Positions 5,781-12,590 of a stretch of 24,187 bases of DNA are shown one piece after another. Under the pieces are notes generated by a model that saw nothing but the letters and a program-made list of their open reading frames with translations, was not told where the DNA came from and did not search any database. Source of the DNA: a virus. Position 1 is the first letter of the stretch. The number at the start of each line of letters is the position of its first letter. The stretch is taken from positions 1-24,187 of the IMG/VR virus record IMGVR_UViG_3300025647_000269; one strand, 5' to 3'. A program made the position numbers and the translations under genes.

Positions 5781-6665
5781 ATGTCATTCAGCGCACTTAA
5801 AAAACGTAAAAACAATCTTGAATCCTTGAAAAATAAAATGCAATCAAATTCTGGTGGACAGCAATCATATGATGATGATCGTTATTGGACACTTGAGCGC
5901 GATAAAGCAGGTAATGGTTATGCTGTTATTCGCTTTCTTGATGTTTCGAAAGCAGACCAAGAAAAAGCAGGTGATTCTGAAGTCGCACCATGGGCACATT
6001 ACTATACACACGCATTTAAAAATGAACAGGGTCGTTGGTTCTTTGATAACTGTCTAACATCAATTGGTAGTAATTGCCCTGTTTGTGAAGCAAATTCGGA
6101 ATTGTGGAACTCAGGTGTTGATGCCAATAAAGAAGTTGCTCGTCAACGCAAACGTAAAGAACATTATGTTACTAACATTTATGTTGTAAAGGATTCAGCT
6201 AATCCACAAAATGAGGGTAAAGTTTTTCTTTATAAATTTGGTCCTAGTATCTTTGATAAAATTAAAGATGCGATGACACCTGAATTTGAAGATGAAGTTG
6301 GATTTAATCCATTTGATTTCTGGGAAGGTGCTAACTTTAAACTGAAAGCACGTATGTCTGATGGATATGTTAAATATGATAAATCAGAATTTGATTCTCA
6401 AGGTCCTCTTTTAGATGATGATTCTGAAATGGAATCTGTATGGTCTAAATCATATGCATTGCATGAGATTACTGATCCATCTAATTTTAGATCATACGAT
6501 GAACTTAAATCAAAACTTAATAAGATTATTGGTGCTACACAACCTAAGATTGTTGAATCTGCTCCAGTAGCAGAGGTAAATAGTGTTCCTTTTTCATCCG
6601 ATGATGATGATGACGACGACGATGATAGTCTGGAATACTTCCGATCAAAACTAGCAGACGATTAA
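5781..6665 (+). CDS. 32: gp32-like single-stranded DNA-binding protein
   Basis: The 294-residue protein has the three-part layout of T4 gp32 (301 residues). The N-terminal basic segment (SALKKRKN) serves for cooperative self-binding. The OB-type core has a zinc module, with H77, C91, C99 and C102 as likely ligands (T4 uses H64, C77, C87, C90), and FLYKFGPSIFDKI. The acidic C-terminal tail includes a run of nine Asp and ends LEYFRSKLADD, and recruits other replication proteins. gp32 coats single-stranded DNA in replication, recombination and repair. The start has a strong AGGAG. The gene has its own sigma70 promoter and is followed by an intrinsic terminator, so it can be expressed as a separate high-level unit, as in T4. 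Confidence 0.96.
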   Translation: MSFSALKKRKNNLESLKNKMQSNSGGQQSYDDDRYWTLERDKAGNGYAVIRFLDVSKADQEKAGDSEVAPWAHYYTHAFKNEQGRWFFDNCLTSIGSNCPVCEANSELWNSGVDANKEVARQRKRKEHYVTNIYVVKDSANPQNEGKVFLYKFGPSIFDKIKDAMTPEFEDEVGFNPFDFWEGANFKLKARMSDGYVKYDKSEFDSQGPLLDDDSEMESVWSKSYALHEITDPSNFRSYDELKSKLNKIIGATQPKIVESAPVAEVNSVPFSSDDDDDDDDDSLEYFRSKLADD

Positions 6666-6679
6666 TAAGTCTTAGTTTA

Positions 6680-6701
6680 CCCCGCCTAGGCGGGGTTTTT
6701 T
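6680..6701 (+). terminator. intrinsic terminator of gp32
   Basis: CCCCGCCTAGGCGGGG (6680-6695) is a perfect palindrome followed by six T, 15 bases after the gp32 stop, and is the most GC-rich spot of the area. There is no T-run on the other side, so it works for the plus strand only. The stop codon of the convergent tape-measure gene overlaps the T-run. Confidence 0.93.
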
Positions 6702-8658
6702 ATATATTGCCGAAAACCATAAATCTTTCTGACATTCTCTGTACAGATGAATCTGGATTTCTAGCGGATGATAAAGGTATAGTTCGTGCATTTCCACCAG
6801 ATGTTGTTGTGTTATTATTGATAACATTATTAACAACACCCATCGATTTTGATTTATCTTTTTCCGCGTTTACTTTAGATTCTATAACTTTATTGTTAAT
6901 TGTTTCTACAATATCTTTACGTTTTTGGGATTGTTCGATATTTTGTTTCTCTGTTGATATGGCTGGTTTCTTTGTTTTTTCAGCCAAACGTTTCTGTTTG
7001 TTTTCATATGCTTCTGGATTGAATACTTTCAACATAGCATCGGATAACATTTTATCTGTACCGAATGTCTCATTTAAGTACTCACCTATTTGCCAACCAC
7101 CATATGCGGAAGAAGCGAGTGCTGCGGCTGGTCCTGCAAAACCCAATGCTTTTGATCCCAATCCTTTACCAATATCTAGTATTTTACCGCCGGCTCCTTT
7201 AGCTAGATTCATAGCACCTTTACCAATATCTAGTATTTTACCGCCGGCTCCTTTAACGGCATTAAAAGCACCTTTACCAACATCCAATATTTTACCGCCG
7301 GCTCCTTTAGCTAGATTCATAGCACCTTTGCCAACATCCAATATTTTACCGCCGGCTCCTTTAACTAGATTTTTACCAACATCCAGTATTTTACTAGGTG
7401 CACCTTTAACGGCATTAAAAGCACCTTTACCAACATCCAATATTTTACCGCCGGCTCCTTTAACTAGATTTTTACCAACATCCAGTATTTTACTAGGTGC
7501 ACCTTTAAGTGTACTCATAATATTTTTTATATTTTTTAAACCAAAAATTCCACCGGCGCTGGCCAAAAAACCACCCAGTATTTTTTTAAGTCCATCAAAC
7601 TTGAAAAGTGTTTTAAATTTACTAAAAAAACCGGACTCTTCTTCATTTTCAATATTAGTACTGGTATTATTACCTTCTTCTTTTTTACATAAACAATCTT
7701 TTATATTATCCAATCTATCAAACAAGCCATCCCTAAATATAGTATCATTAGCTCTATCTTGTTCTTCTGATTGTTCTTTCTGTTTTTCCTTTTGCTGTTC
7801 TTCAGCTATACCTTCATTGGATAAATCAATGGGTGATTGTGGTTCAATTGTTGGTGTTGATTCATCGGTTTCTTTAGATTCATTGGTTGCTTTAGATGAG
7901 CCTCTAGCACTCTCCAATTCCGATTCTCTAATTCTATCAAAGTTTTGACTTAATTCTTCTGAATATTTTTCACGTTCAACTATATTTGCTTTTGAAACAT
8001 CCGACTGTTGTTGTTTTTTTCTTTCTCTTCTTCTAGATATAATTGATTTTGTTACATCCGAACCAATATTAAATGCCGCCATAGCTAATGGATTATTATT
8101 TACTAATCCGGCAAATAATCCTCGCATATCAAGATAATTACCAATCTGATTTTTAGCTGATTCAAGTGCTACACCGCCAATTCCCTTTTTTTGTTTTTTC
8201 TCACTTTGTAAAAACTTTTGTGTATGTGAATACTGAATAACCATGAATTTTTTCATATCTTCATCCATAGAAGAATCTTTAAGACGCTTCAATGTTTCTT
8301 CCAGTCTTTTCAACTGGGTATTCACATCCATTTTTGTTTCACCTCTCCTTGATTCCTCAAGCATATCCTTTAATTCATCATTATAAAAATTCAGAATTTT
8401 ATCATCTTTCCATTTTGACTGTAAATCATTTACACCCTGTTCCTCATTTTTACCGGATCTTATATTTTCAATTCTTCTTTTTTGTAATACTTCCTCAATT
8501 TTTTGTGTCATTACCTCTTGATTTGACAACGTTTGAAAAGATGTATTAAGATCGGCATTATACGCATTTTCATCATATCTTTGCATGGGTAATGGATTAG
8601 GTCTACTTCTTGAAAGTATACCAGCGGTTAAAAGTGTCGTTAAGCCTACGTCAGCCAT
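6700..8658 (-). CDS. tail tape measure / gp29-like baseplate hub protein
   Basis: The 652-residue protein comes directly after gp26 and gp51, where T4-like phages and lambda-type phages place the tape measure. Residues 1-160 and 210-310 are charged, coiled-coil-like helices. Residues about 383-498 hold seven copies of KGAxxKILD(V/I)GKxx. Next is an Ala/Gly-rich hydrophobic stretch (ALGFAGPAAALASSAYGGW), possibly membrane-active, and a polar C-terminus. Tape measures set tail length at about 1.5 angstrom per residue, which would give roughly a 100 nm tail, close to T4 (gp29, 590 residues). The start overlaps the gp51 stop by eight bases and has AGAGG upstream. Sequence similarity to gp29 is not visible; the call rests on position, length and composition. 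Confidence 0.7.
   Translation of the reverse strand: MADVGLTTLLTAGILSRSRPNPLPMQRYDENAYNADLNTSFQTLSNQEVMTQKIEEVLQKRRIENIRSGKNEEQGVNDLQSKWKDDKILNFYNDELKDMLEESRRGETKMDVNTQLKRLEETLKRLKDSSMDEDMKKFMVIQYSHTQKFLQSEKKQKKGIGGVALESAKNQIGNYLDMRGLFAGLVNNNPLAMAAFNIGSDVTKSIISRRRERKKQQQSDVSKANIVEREKYSEELSQNFDRIRESELESARGSSKATNESKETDESTPTIEPQSPIDLSNEGIAEEQQKEKQKEQSEEQDRANDTIFRDGLFDRLDNIKDCLCKKEEGNNTSTNIENEEESGFFSKFKTLFKFDGLKKILGGFLASAGGIFGLKNIKNIMSTLKGAPSKILDVGKNLVKGAGGKILDVGKGAFNAVKGAPSKILDVGKNLVKGAGGKILDVGKGAMNLAKGAGGKILDVGKGAFNAVKGAGGKILDIGKGAMNLAKGAGGKILDIGKGLGSKALGFAGPAAALASSAYGGWQIGEYLNETFGTDKMLSDAMLKVFNPEAYENKQKRLAEKTKKPAISTEKQNIEQSQKRKDIVETINNKVIESKVNAEKDKSKSMGVVNNVINNNTTTSGGNARTIPLSSARNPDSSVQRMSERFMVFGNI
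7164..7510 (-). repeat. seven tandem 54/45-bp repeats in the tape measure gene
   Basis: Units begin at about 7164, 7218, 7272, 7326, 7371, 7425 and 7470, with periods of 54, 54, 54, 45, 54 and 45 bases, all multiples of three. Neighbouring units differ at few bases, and a stretch of about 55 bases recurs almost exactly 99 bases apart (near 7355 and 7454). The near-identity at DNA level means recent expansion by unequal recombination or slippage. Each unit encodes 18 or 15 residues. Confidence 0.92.
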
Positions 8659-8827
8659 TTTTTCTAGCCTCTTCCTCTTTTCTTAATTGATCTAGTAACA
8701 TATTTGTGTAAATATTTAATTCAAAGGGAATCAGATTTTCGATCTCGGTTAATGAATATCCAAAATGATATATCATCATGAAATTATTTCTATACATTGA
8801 AATAAGTTCACCCTTTCCAAAGATCAC
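8651..8827 (-). CDS. 51: gp51-like baseplate hub assembly protein, probably made by -1 frameshift from gp26
   Basis: A short reading frame between gp26 and the tape measure reads VIFGKGELIS, then MYRNNFMMIYHFGYSLTEIE and NLIPFELNIYTNMLLDQLRK. This is the type of small protein annotated as gp51 next to gp26 in T4-like phages of marine bacteria: a single helical hairpin with a Y-x-N-F-x-M-M core and an LIPFE/MPWE turn. From GTG 8827 it has 58 residues, from ATG 8797 it has 48. Neither start has a well-spaced ribosome-binding site (AAAGGG lies 13 bases before the ATG). The frame is -1 relative to gp26 and overlaps the gp26 stop, with a slippery heptamer just before. By analogy with lambda G/GT it may act as a tail-assembly chaperone. 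T4 gp51 is much longer (249 residues), so the name follows usage in distant relatives. Confidence 0.65.
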   Translation of the reverse strand: MIFGKGELISMYRNNFMMIYHFGYSLTEIENLIPFELNIYTNMLLDQLRKEEEARKNG

Positions 8828-9522
8828 CCTAAAAAATCCGATAATCCCTCTAATTTAACTTCTGATTCTGCACCACAACTAATACACTTAATATTAATAT
8901 CCTTCTTTAATTGTGGTTGATTTCCAACATAATCTTCTATTTTATTGAATGCTTCTGTTGGTAAACTTTCTAAAAATTCATAAAGATCAACTTCAGTAAA
9001 ATCATTTCTACTATAAATCTGATTCTTATCAAAAACTTTATCAATTGATGCTAATATTAATTTATATCCTTTATCAATATCCATCTTTTCTTCTGATGCT
9101 TCTTTAATATCTTTATATGTTGCTATTTTCATAAGCACACCAACATCATCATTAATCATTATTTTCTCATCCATTTGCTCTTTAACAACTGTTACGGTTG
9201 ATAGTTGTAAATCAACAGGATTCTTTACACCACACTCATTACATTTAAATGATAATTCTACACTTTCACCTACGGATTTTGCTCTTAAATTTAATATTAA
9301 AAATTCAACATCGGCAAGTGGTAATTCATCAATGTTTATTTCTCCAAATGTACATGATCTAGCAATATCTTCAATAGCATTATTTAATTGTTCATCATCA
9401 CCCATTTCAAGAGCTTGTAATAAAACTTTTTGTTCTTTTACTAGAAATGGGCGAAATTTAATTTTTTTACCGGTTACTGGTAATTCCAGATCAAGTTTCG
9501 GTGTTTCGATTTTAGGTAACAT
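8824..9522 (-). CDS. 26: gp26-like baseplate hub / tail assembly protein
   Basis: The 232-residue protein opens with LPKIETP and TGKKIKFRPFLVKEQKVLL, the signature of the T4 gp26 baseplate family (T4 gp26, 208 residues). Two CxxC pairs, C94-C97 and C213-C216, probably form a zinc ribbon closing the C-terminal domain. gp26 acts in assembling the central hub of the baseplate. The start has GGAGT at good spacing, 15 bases after the stop of the tail-tube-like gene. The gene ends on a slippery sequence that may send some ribosomes into gp51. A TATAAATA on the minus strand (9599-9592) might give it a late promoter. Confidence 0.88.
   Translation of the reverse strand: MLPKIETPKLDLELPVTGKKIKFRPFLVKEQKVLLQALEMGDDEQLNNAIEDIARSCTFGEINIDELPLADVEFLILNLRAKSVGESVELSFKCNECGVKNPVDLQLSTVTVVKEQMDEKIMINDDVGVLMKIATYKDIKEASEEKMDIDKGYKLILASIDKVFDKNQIYSRNDFTEVDLYEFLESLPTEAFNKIEDYVGNQPQLKKDINIKCISCGAESEVKLEGLSDFLG
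8830..8851 (-). promoter_or_regulatory. -1 ribosomal frameshift signal at the end of gp26
   Basis: On the minus strand AGAGGGA (8851-8845) is followed after eight bases by T-TTT-TTA (8836-8830). The heptamer is in the gp26 frame as X-XXY-YYZ, two codons before the gp26 TGA. A Shine-Dalgarno-like element about ten bases upstream of a slippery heptamer is the arrangement that stimulates -1 shifting in E. coli dnaX. Slipping gives AGG-GTG-ATC-TTT, directly in the gp51 frame. I see no strong downstream hairpin. Confidence 0.55.
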
Positions 9523-9537
9523 AATTTAACTCCATAA

Positions 9538-10176
9538 TTAATTTGATACTTTTCTAAAAAAATAATCAGATTTATAATCTATATTATTCCAATATTTATA
9601 TGACATATTAACGGTACATGATAATATTTCATTGGAAGAAGCATAAGAATAGTTTATATCACTAAGAGCAATTGGATACGCTTCTCTAAGTTCAACACCA
9701 TAAGTAACTTTATTACTCTTATCTAATTGGTATATTCTAATTGTAGATACATACTCATTATAAAAATTCATTGTACCATCAATAGTATTAACAATAACTT
9801 CTTGCCAATATTCGAAATATTTTCTTTCTTTTAAATTAGCCGATAGTGTAAAAGTAAGTGATACTGGATCATATGCTTGTGAATTTGGTATTGTAATTGG
9901 ATAATTTTCATGTTTATGCTCACTGGTATTTAATCTTCTACCTGGCATTGTTACTGAAGAACACATCATTGATAATTCTCCATTTCTATTGAATGAATTA
10001 TCAACCTGAGCCGCATTATCAACATTAAATAGTGTTTCTGATGTATTATCTGAAACCTGAAAATCATCACCCATAAATGGAAAAGTAAATTCAACCCAAT
10101 ATCTATTTGGATTTGCTATTGAATTTGATTTTATTACTTGGTTGACAAAATTTTCAACTCCACTATTGTAAGCCAT
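9538..10176 (-). CDS. tail-tube-like protein (gp54/gp19-type)
   Basis: The 212-residue protein shows the tube-protein pattern of T4-like phages: NRYWVEFTFPF near the start, then MMCSSVTMPGRRLNT, AYDPVSLTFTLSANLKERKY, FEYWQEVIVN, TIRIYQLDKSNKVTYGVEL, EAYPIALSDINYSY and MSYKYWN. This matches the shared fold of tail tube gp19 and the tube initiator gp54 (T4, 320 residues). By position in the hub operon, as opposed to the sheath/tube operon, it is more likely the baseplate-tube junction protein than the main tube subunit. The start has AGGAGT (minus strand) ten bases after the stop of the preceding gene. The fold call is firm; gp54 versus gp19 is open. Confidence 0.75.
   Translation of the reverse strand: MAYNSGVENFVNQVIKSNSIANPNRYWVEFTFPFMGDDFQVSDNTSETLFNVDNAAQVDNSFNRNGELSMMCSSVTMPGRRLNTSEHKHENYPITIPNSQAYDPVSLTFTLSANLKERKYFEYWQEVIVNTIDGTMNFYNEYVSTIRIYQLDKSNKVTYGVELREAYPIALSDINYSYASSNEILSCTVNMSYKYWNNIDYKSDYFFRKVSN
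9592..9599 (-). promoter_or_regulatory. possible late promoter before gp26
   Basis: TATAAATA read on the minus strand lies 70 bases upstream of the gp26 start, inside the previous gene, where it encodes part of SYKYW. It may be a chance match. Confidence 0.2.
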
Positions 10177-10185
10177 TTCTTACTC

Positions 10186-10704
10186 CTAATAAGGTTTCTT
10201 ACCTTGCCACTGAGCCGGAGGCAAGTGAATAATATTTGAATAATCATCATCTAGTTCTATAACGTTATATTTTGTTTTGATATGTTTTGTCAAATATCTA
10301 TGCAATGTTGGTTCGTATAATTTGGTTTTCGCAACAGCTTGTAAAATTTTATATGATAATTTAAATCTAGTATTTTTATTTCTTGTTGTTTTTTTAACTT
10401 TTTCCAATGCCTTTAATAATTGCATTCTTTCCCGCAATGGTAGATAATGTAAATTTATTCCTAACCAACCGTCATTATAGAATTCAATAGGAATAGATAT
10501 TGGAAAAGCATCCCATGTTGGTAGTTTATCTTTGTGCTTCGCGTCATATACAAAATTATGAATGACTCCTATTTCAGGTGTTGTGGTTGTTTTATATTCA
10601 GACTTACCCTTGATTGTTTTATCAATCATTTTATTAAACCAAGCAGTAGCATTTTTAGCTTTTGCTTTTGATGTGTTAATAATTTTTTTAAGTTGATTTT
10701 CCAC
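10186..10704 (-). CDS. conserved T4-like phage protein of unknown function next to gp4
   Basis: The 172-residue protein contains YKTTTTPEIGVIHNFVYDAK, then LPTWDAFPISIPIEFYNDGW and LGINLHYLPLRERMQLLKAL. This pattern is conserved in an uncharacterised family of T4-like marine phages, usually in the tail or head-completion region. The C-terminus is basic, then acidic (IELDDDYSNIIHLPPAQW). It starts at GTG 10704 inside the last 17 bases of gp4, with AGGAA upstream. I cannot assign a function. Its operon partners suggest a role in head or baseplate completion, and Lys-rich residues 1-35 could bind DNA. Confidence 0.7.
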   Translation of the reverse strand: MENQLKKIINTSKAKAKNATAWFNKMIDKTIKGKSEYKTTTTPEIGVIHNFVYDAKHKDKLPTWDAFPISIPIEFYNDGWLGINLHYLPLRERMQLLKALEKVKKTTRNKNTRFKLSYKILQAVAKTKLYEPTLHRYLTKHIKTKYNVIELDDDYSNIIHLPPAQWQGKKPY

Positions 10705-11164
10705 GTTTTTTTATTCCTAGTTCGTATTCGGTCATTATTTTAAATTGCATATTATGTTTTATAGCAAATTCTCTTGCTGCCTTCCACTTATCTTGATTCC
10801 TCTCATAAGTTATTCTTTCATTAATATATTTAGCTTGACTTTTCTTAGTGATTTTCTTTGGTGATGTTGGTGGTAATGTTTCTTTATATGGTTTAACTTC
10901 AATTATTATTTTCTGTTCTATACCTTCAGTATTTCTAATCAATAGCCAGAAATCTGGAAAATATCTACGTACTTTGTTATCTATTGATGAATAATATGGT
11001 ATTGGATGTATTTCAGAACCCCATTTTAAAACTGAAGCATTTTTATCACACCAATTCATCATTTTTAATTCCCAAGATGATCTAAATACTATATTAGATT
11101 TATCTCCAATATATTTAGATTCATTGATTAATTTATATTTTCCTTGTGTATATTGTAAAGTCAT
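10688..11164 (-). CDS. 4: gp4-like head completion protein
   Basis: The 158-residue protein closely follows T4 gp4 (150 residues). It has NIVFRSSWELKMMNWCDKNA, then WGSEIHPIPYYSSIDNKVRR and YFPDFWLLI, then IIIEVKPYKET, KWKAAREFA and FKIMTEYELG. The E in SSWE, the D in FPDF and the ExK pair in IEVKP are in the order of a restriction-endonuclease-like PD-(D/E)xK site. gp4 acts after DNA packaging to make heads competent for tail joining and may trim DNA ends. No clear ribosome-binding site precedes ATG 11164, whose T begins a palindrome (11164-11175). It heads the minus-strand operon and is divergent from gp48. Confidence 0.88.
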   Translation of the reverse strand: MTLQYTQGKYKLINESKYIGDKSNIVFRSSWELKMMNWCDKNASVLKWGSEIHPIPYYSSIDNKVRRYFPDFWLLIRNTEGIEQKIIIEVKPYKETLPPTSPKKITKKSQAKYINERITYERNQDKWKAAREFAIKHNMQFKIMTEYELGIKKRGKST

Positions 11165-11175
11165 AAATATATTTA
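11164..11175. promoter_or_regulatory. AT palindrome in the gp4-gp48 divergent intergenic
   Basis: TAAATATATTTA is a perfect 12-base palindrome in the 33-base gap between divergent gp4 and gp48. It could serve as a variant late -10 element for gp48: a start near 11181 would leave a short leader with AGGAA before ATG 11198. For gp4 it would be leaderless. No consensus TATAAATA is present here, although this is where both operons need promoters. Confidence 0.3.
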
Positions 11176-11197
11176 GTTATTTTTCATAGGAATAAAA

Positions 11198-12022
11198 ATG
11201 TCTGATAAAAAAATATTAGCTTATCCTTCATATATGAGGGGCGATGCAAGACCAAAAAGTTCTACCGATCCAAATTCACCGCATACTGTTAGAAATGATA
11301 TGCTAACTTGTGTACACTTTAAATTTTTTGAGAGATTATCTGAAGAACAAACAAACGATGATTCCGAAATATATTTATATATGCCGTCAACATTAAGAAA
11401 TCCAGGTAAAGTTGAGTGGGAACAGAAAGGTATTGGTAAAATTGGAAATACAATGACTACCTTTGCTCAAGAAGGATTTTTGGATACTTTATCTAGTGCA
11501 TATAATGAAATTTCTTTTGGTGATATTATGGACATTGGCAAAACAATGGCACAACAATCTATTTTGGGTGATGCTGGTGCATTTAATTCTGGTAAAGCAG
11601 AAAACCCATACTTAAAGATGTTCTTTAAGGGTGTCGGTATGAGAACATTCGAATACACATTTAAATTTACACCAAAATCTTCAGATGAATCTAGAATAAT
11701 ATATCAAATTATACAAGAATTCCGCAGGGCTTCTTTACCTGAAAAGATACCATTTAACTTCTATTTAAATTATCCAAAGGAAATTGAAATTAAATACCTA
11801 CAATCAAATGGCGGTGGTAGATTTGAAGAATTAGTTTGGATGAATAAATTTAGACGTTGTGTTATAACGAGTATTGATGTTGATTATGCATCTGCTGGAT
11901 TTTATGTTCCTATGCGAGATGGATTTCCATCAGAAACAACATTGACATTACAATTCACCGAAACGGATATTATAACTAGAGGTGACGTTGATAGTGACGT
12001 TACAAATGGAGCATCATTCTAA
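11198..12022 (+). CDS. 48: gp48-like baseplate tail tube cap protein
   Basis: The 274-residue protein carries the gp48/gp54-type pattern: EIYLYMPSTLRNPGKVEWEQ near residues 58-77, NPYLKMFFKGVGMRTFEYTF and KFTPKSSDESRIIYQIIQEF in the middle, then FNFYLNYPKEIEIKY and CVITSIDVDYASAGF near the end, finishing with LTLQFTETDII. gp48 caps the baseplate and starts the tail tube on the hub. It is shorter than T4 gp48 (364 residues). The start has AGGAA eight bases upstream. The stop overlaps the gp53 start (TAATG). Confidence 0.82.
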   Translation: MSDKKILAYPSYMRGDARPKSSTDPNSPHTVRNDMLTCVHFKFFERLSEEQTNDDSEIYLYMPSTLRNPGKVEWEQKGIGKIGNTMTTFAQEGFLDTLSSAYNEISFGDIMDIGKTMAQQSILGDAGAFNSGKAENPYLKMFFKGVGMRTFEYTFKFTPKSSDESRIIYQIIQEFRRASLPEKIPFNFYLNYPKEIEIKYLQSNGGGRFEELVWMNKFRRCVITSIDVDYASAGFYVPMRDGFPSETTLTLQFTETDIITRGDVDSDVTNGASF

Positions 12023-12588
12023 TGGCTTATTTCGATAAATTTAGTAAAATTAATTACCAAGATCAATTGGTTGTTAATATATTTGATTCTATTATAATGA
12101 AATATCGTGAATTAGATTATACAAATATATATTTTAAATATAACTTAAAACCGGGAGAAAAGCCCGAGCATGTAGCATATGATTTTTACGGTAGTGAAAC
12201 GCTACATTGGATTTTACTATTAACAAATAAAATTGTTGATCCTATGTTTGATTGGTATCTATCGTATAATGAATTGGTTGATAACGCAAAAACAAAATAT
12301 AATAATATTTACGAAACACATCATTATGAGGTTATCGAAGCATTTGATAGATTTAAAGTTGGAGATTGGACTGATAGTTGGTATGACGAAGTTGAATTAC
12401 CCGATTATATTGCTATTAATGGAGAATTACCACATAATATAACTCCAATATCAAACTTAATGTATGAGGAGCAATTGAACGAGGAAAAAAGGATTATTAA
12501 CGTTATTTCAGAAGAACATATACAAACTATTGTTAGAGATTTTGAATTAATGTTAAGTGATGATTACATTTATCTTACAGAAATTTAA
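12022..12588 (+). CDS. 53: gp53-like baseplate wedge protein
   Basis: The 188-residue protein (T4 gp53, 196) contains KPGEKPEHVAYDFYGSETLH, then WILLLTNKIVDPMFDWYLSY. This is the LysM-like core of gp53 (T4: PRPEELANAIYGNPQLYWVL, then LMCNDNYDPYYGW). gp53 joins six wedges around the hub. The C-terminal part ends in a long acidic helix. It overlaps gp48 by one base and is followed after two bases by gp27, so the operon is continuous. Confidence is high because of the YGSxxLHW motif and the neighbours. Confidence 0.88.
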   Translation: MAYFDKFSKINYQDQLVVNIFDSIIMKYRELDYTNIYFKYNLKPGEKPEHVAYDFYGSETLHWILLLTNKIVDPMFDWYLSYNELVDNAKTKYNNIYETHHYEVIEAFDRFKVGDWTDSWYDEVELPDYIAINGELPHNITPISNLMYEEQLNEEKRIINVISEEHIQTIVRDFELMLSDDYIYLTEI

Positions 12589-12590
12589 AT

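Noticed and set aside
7164-7510. Regular repeats resembling a CRISPR array at first sight
   Set aside because: The units are contiguous without unique spacers, periods are multiples of three, and they encode a regular peptide repeat inside a long gene.
6707-7948. A 413-codon open frame on the plus strand opposite the tape measure
   Set aside because: It is the antisense of the repeat-rich tape-measure gene, is Pro/Leu/Ser-rich as antisense frames of Lys/Gly-rich repeats are, has no ribosome-binding site, and begins just after a terminator.
10142-10169. TTGACA-16-TATTGT on the plus strand
   Set aside because: It is antisense inside the tail-tube-like gene, with poor -10 and spacing and no plus-strand gene to serve.
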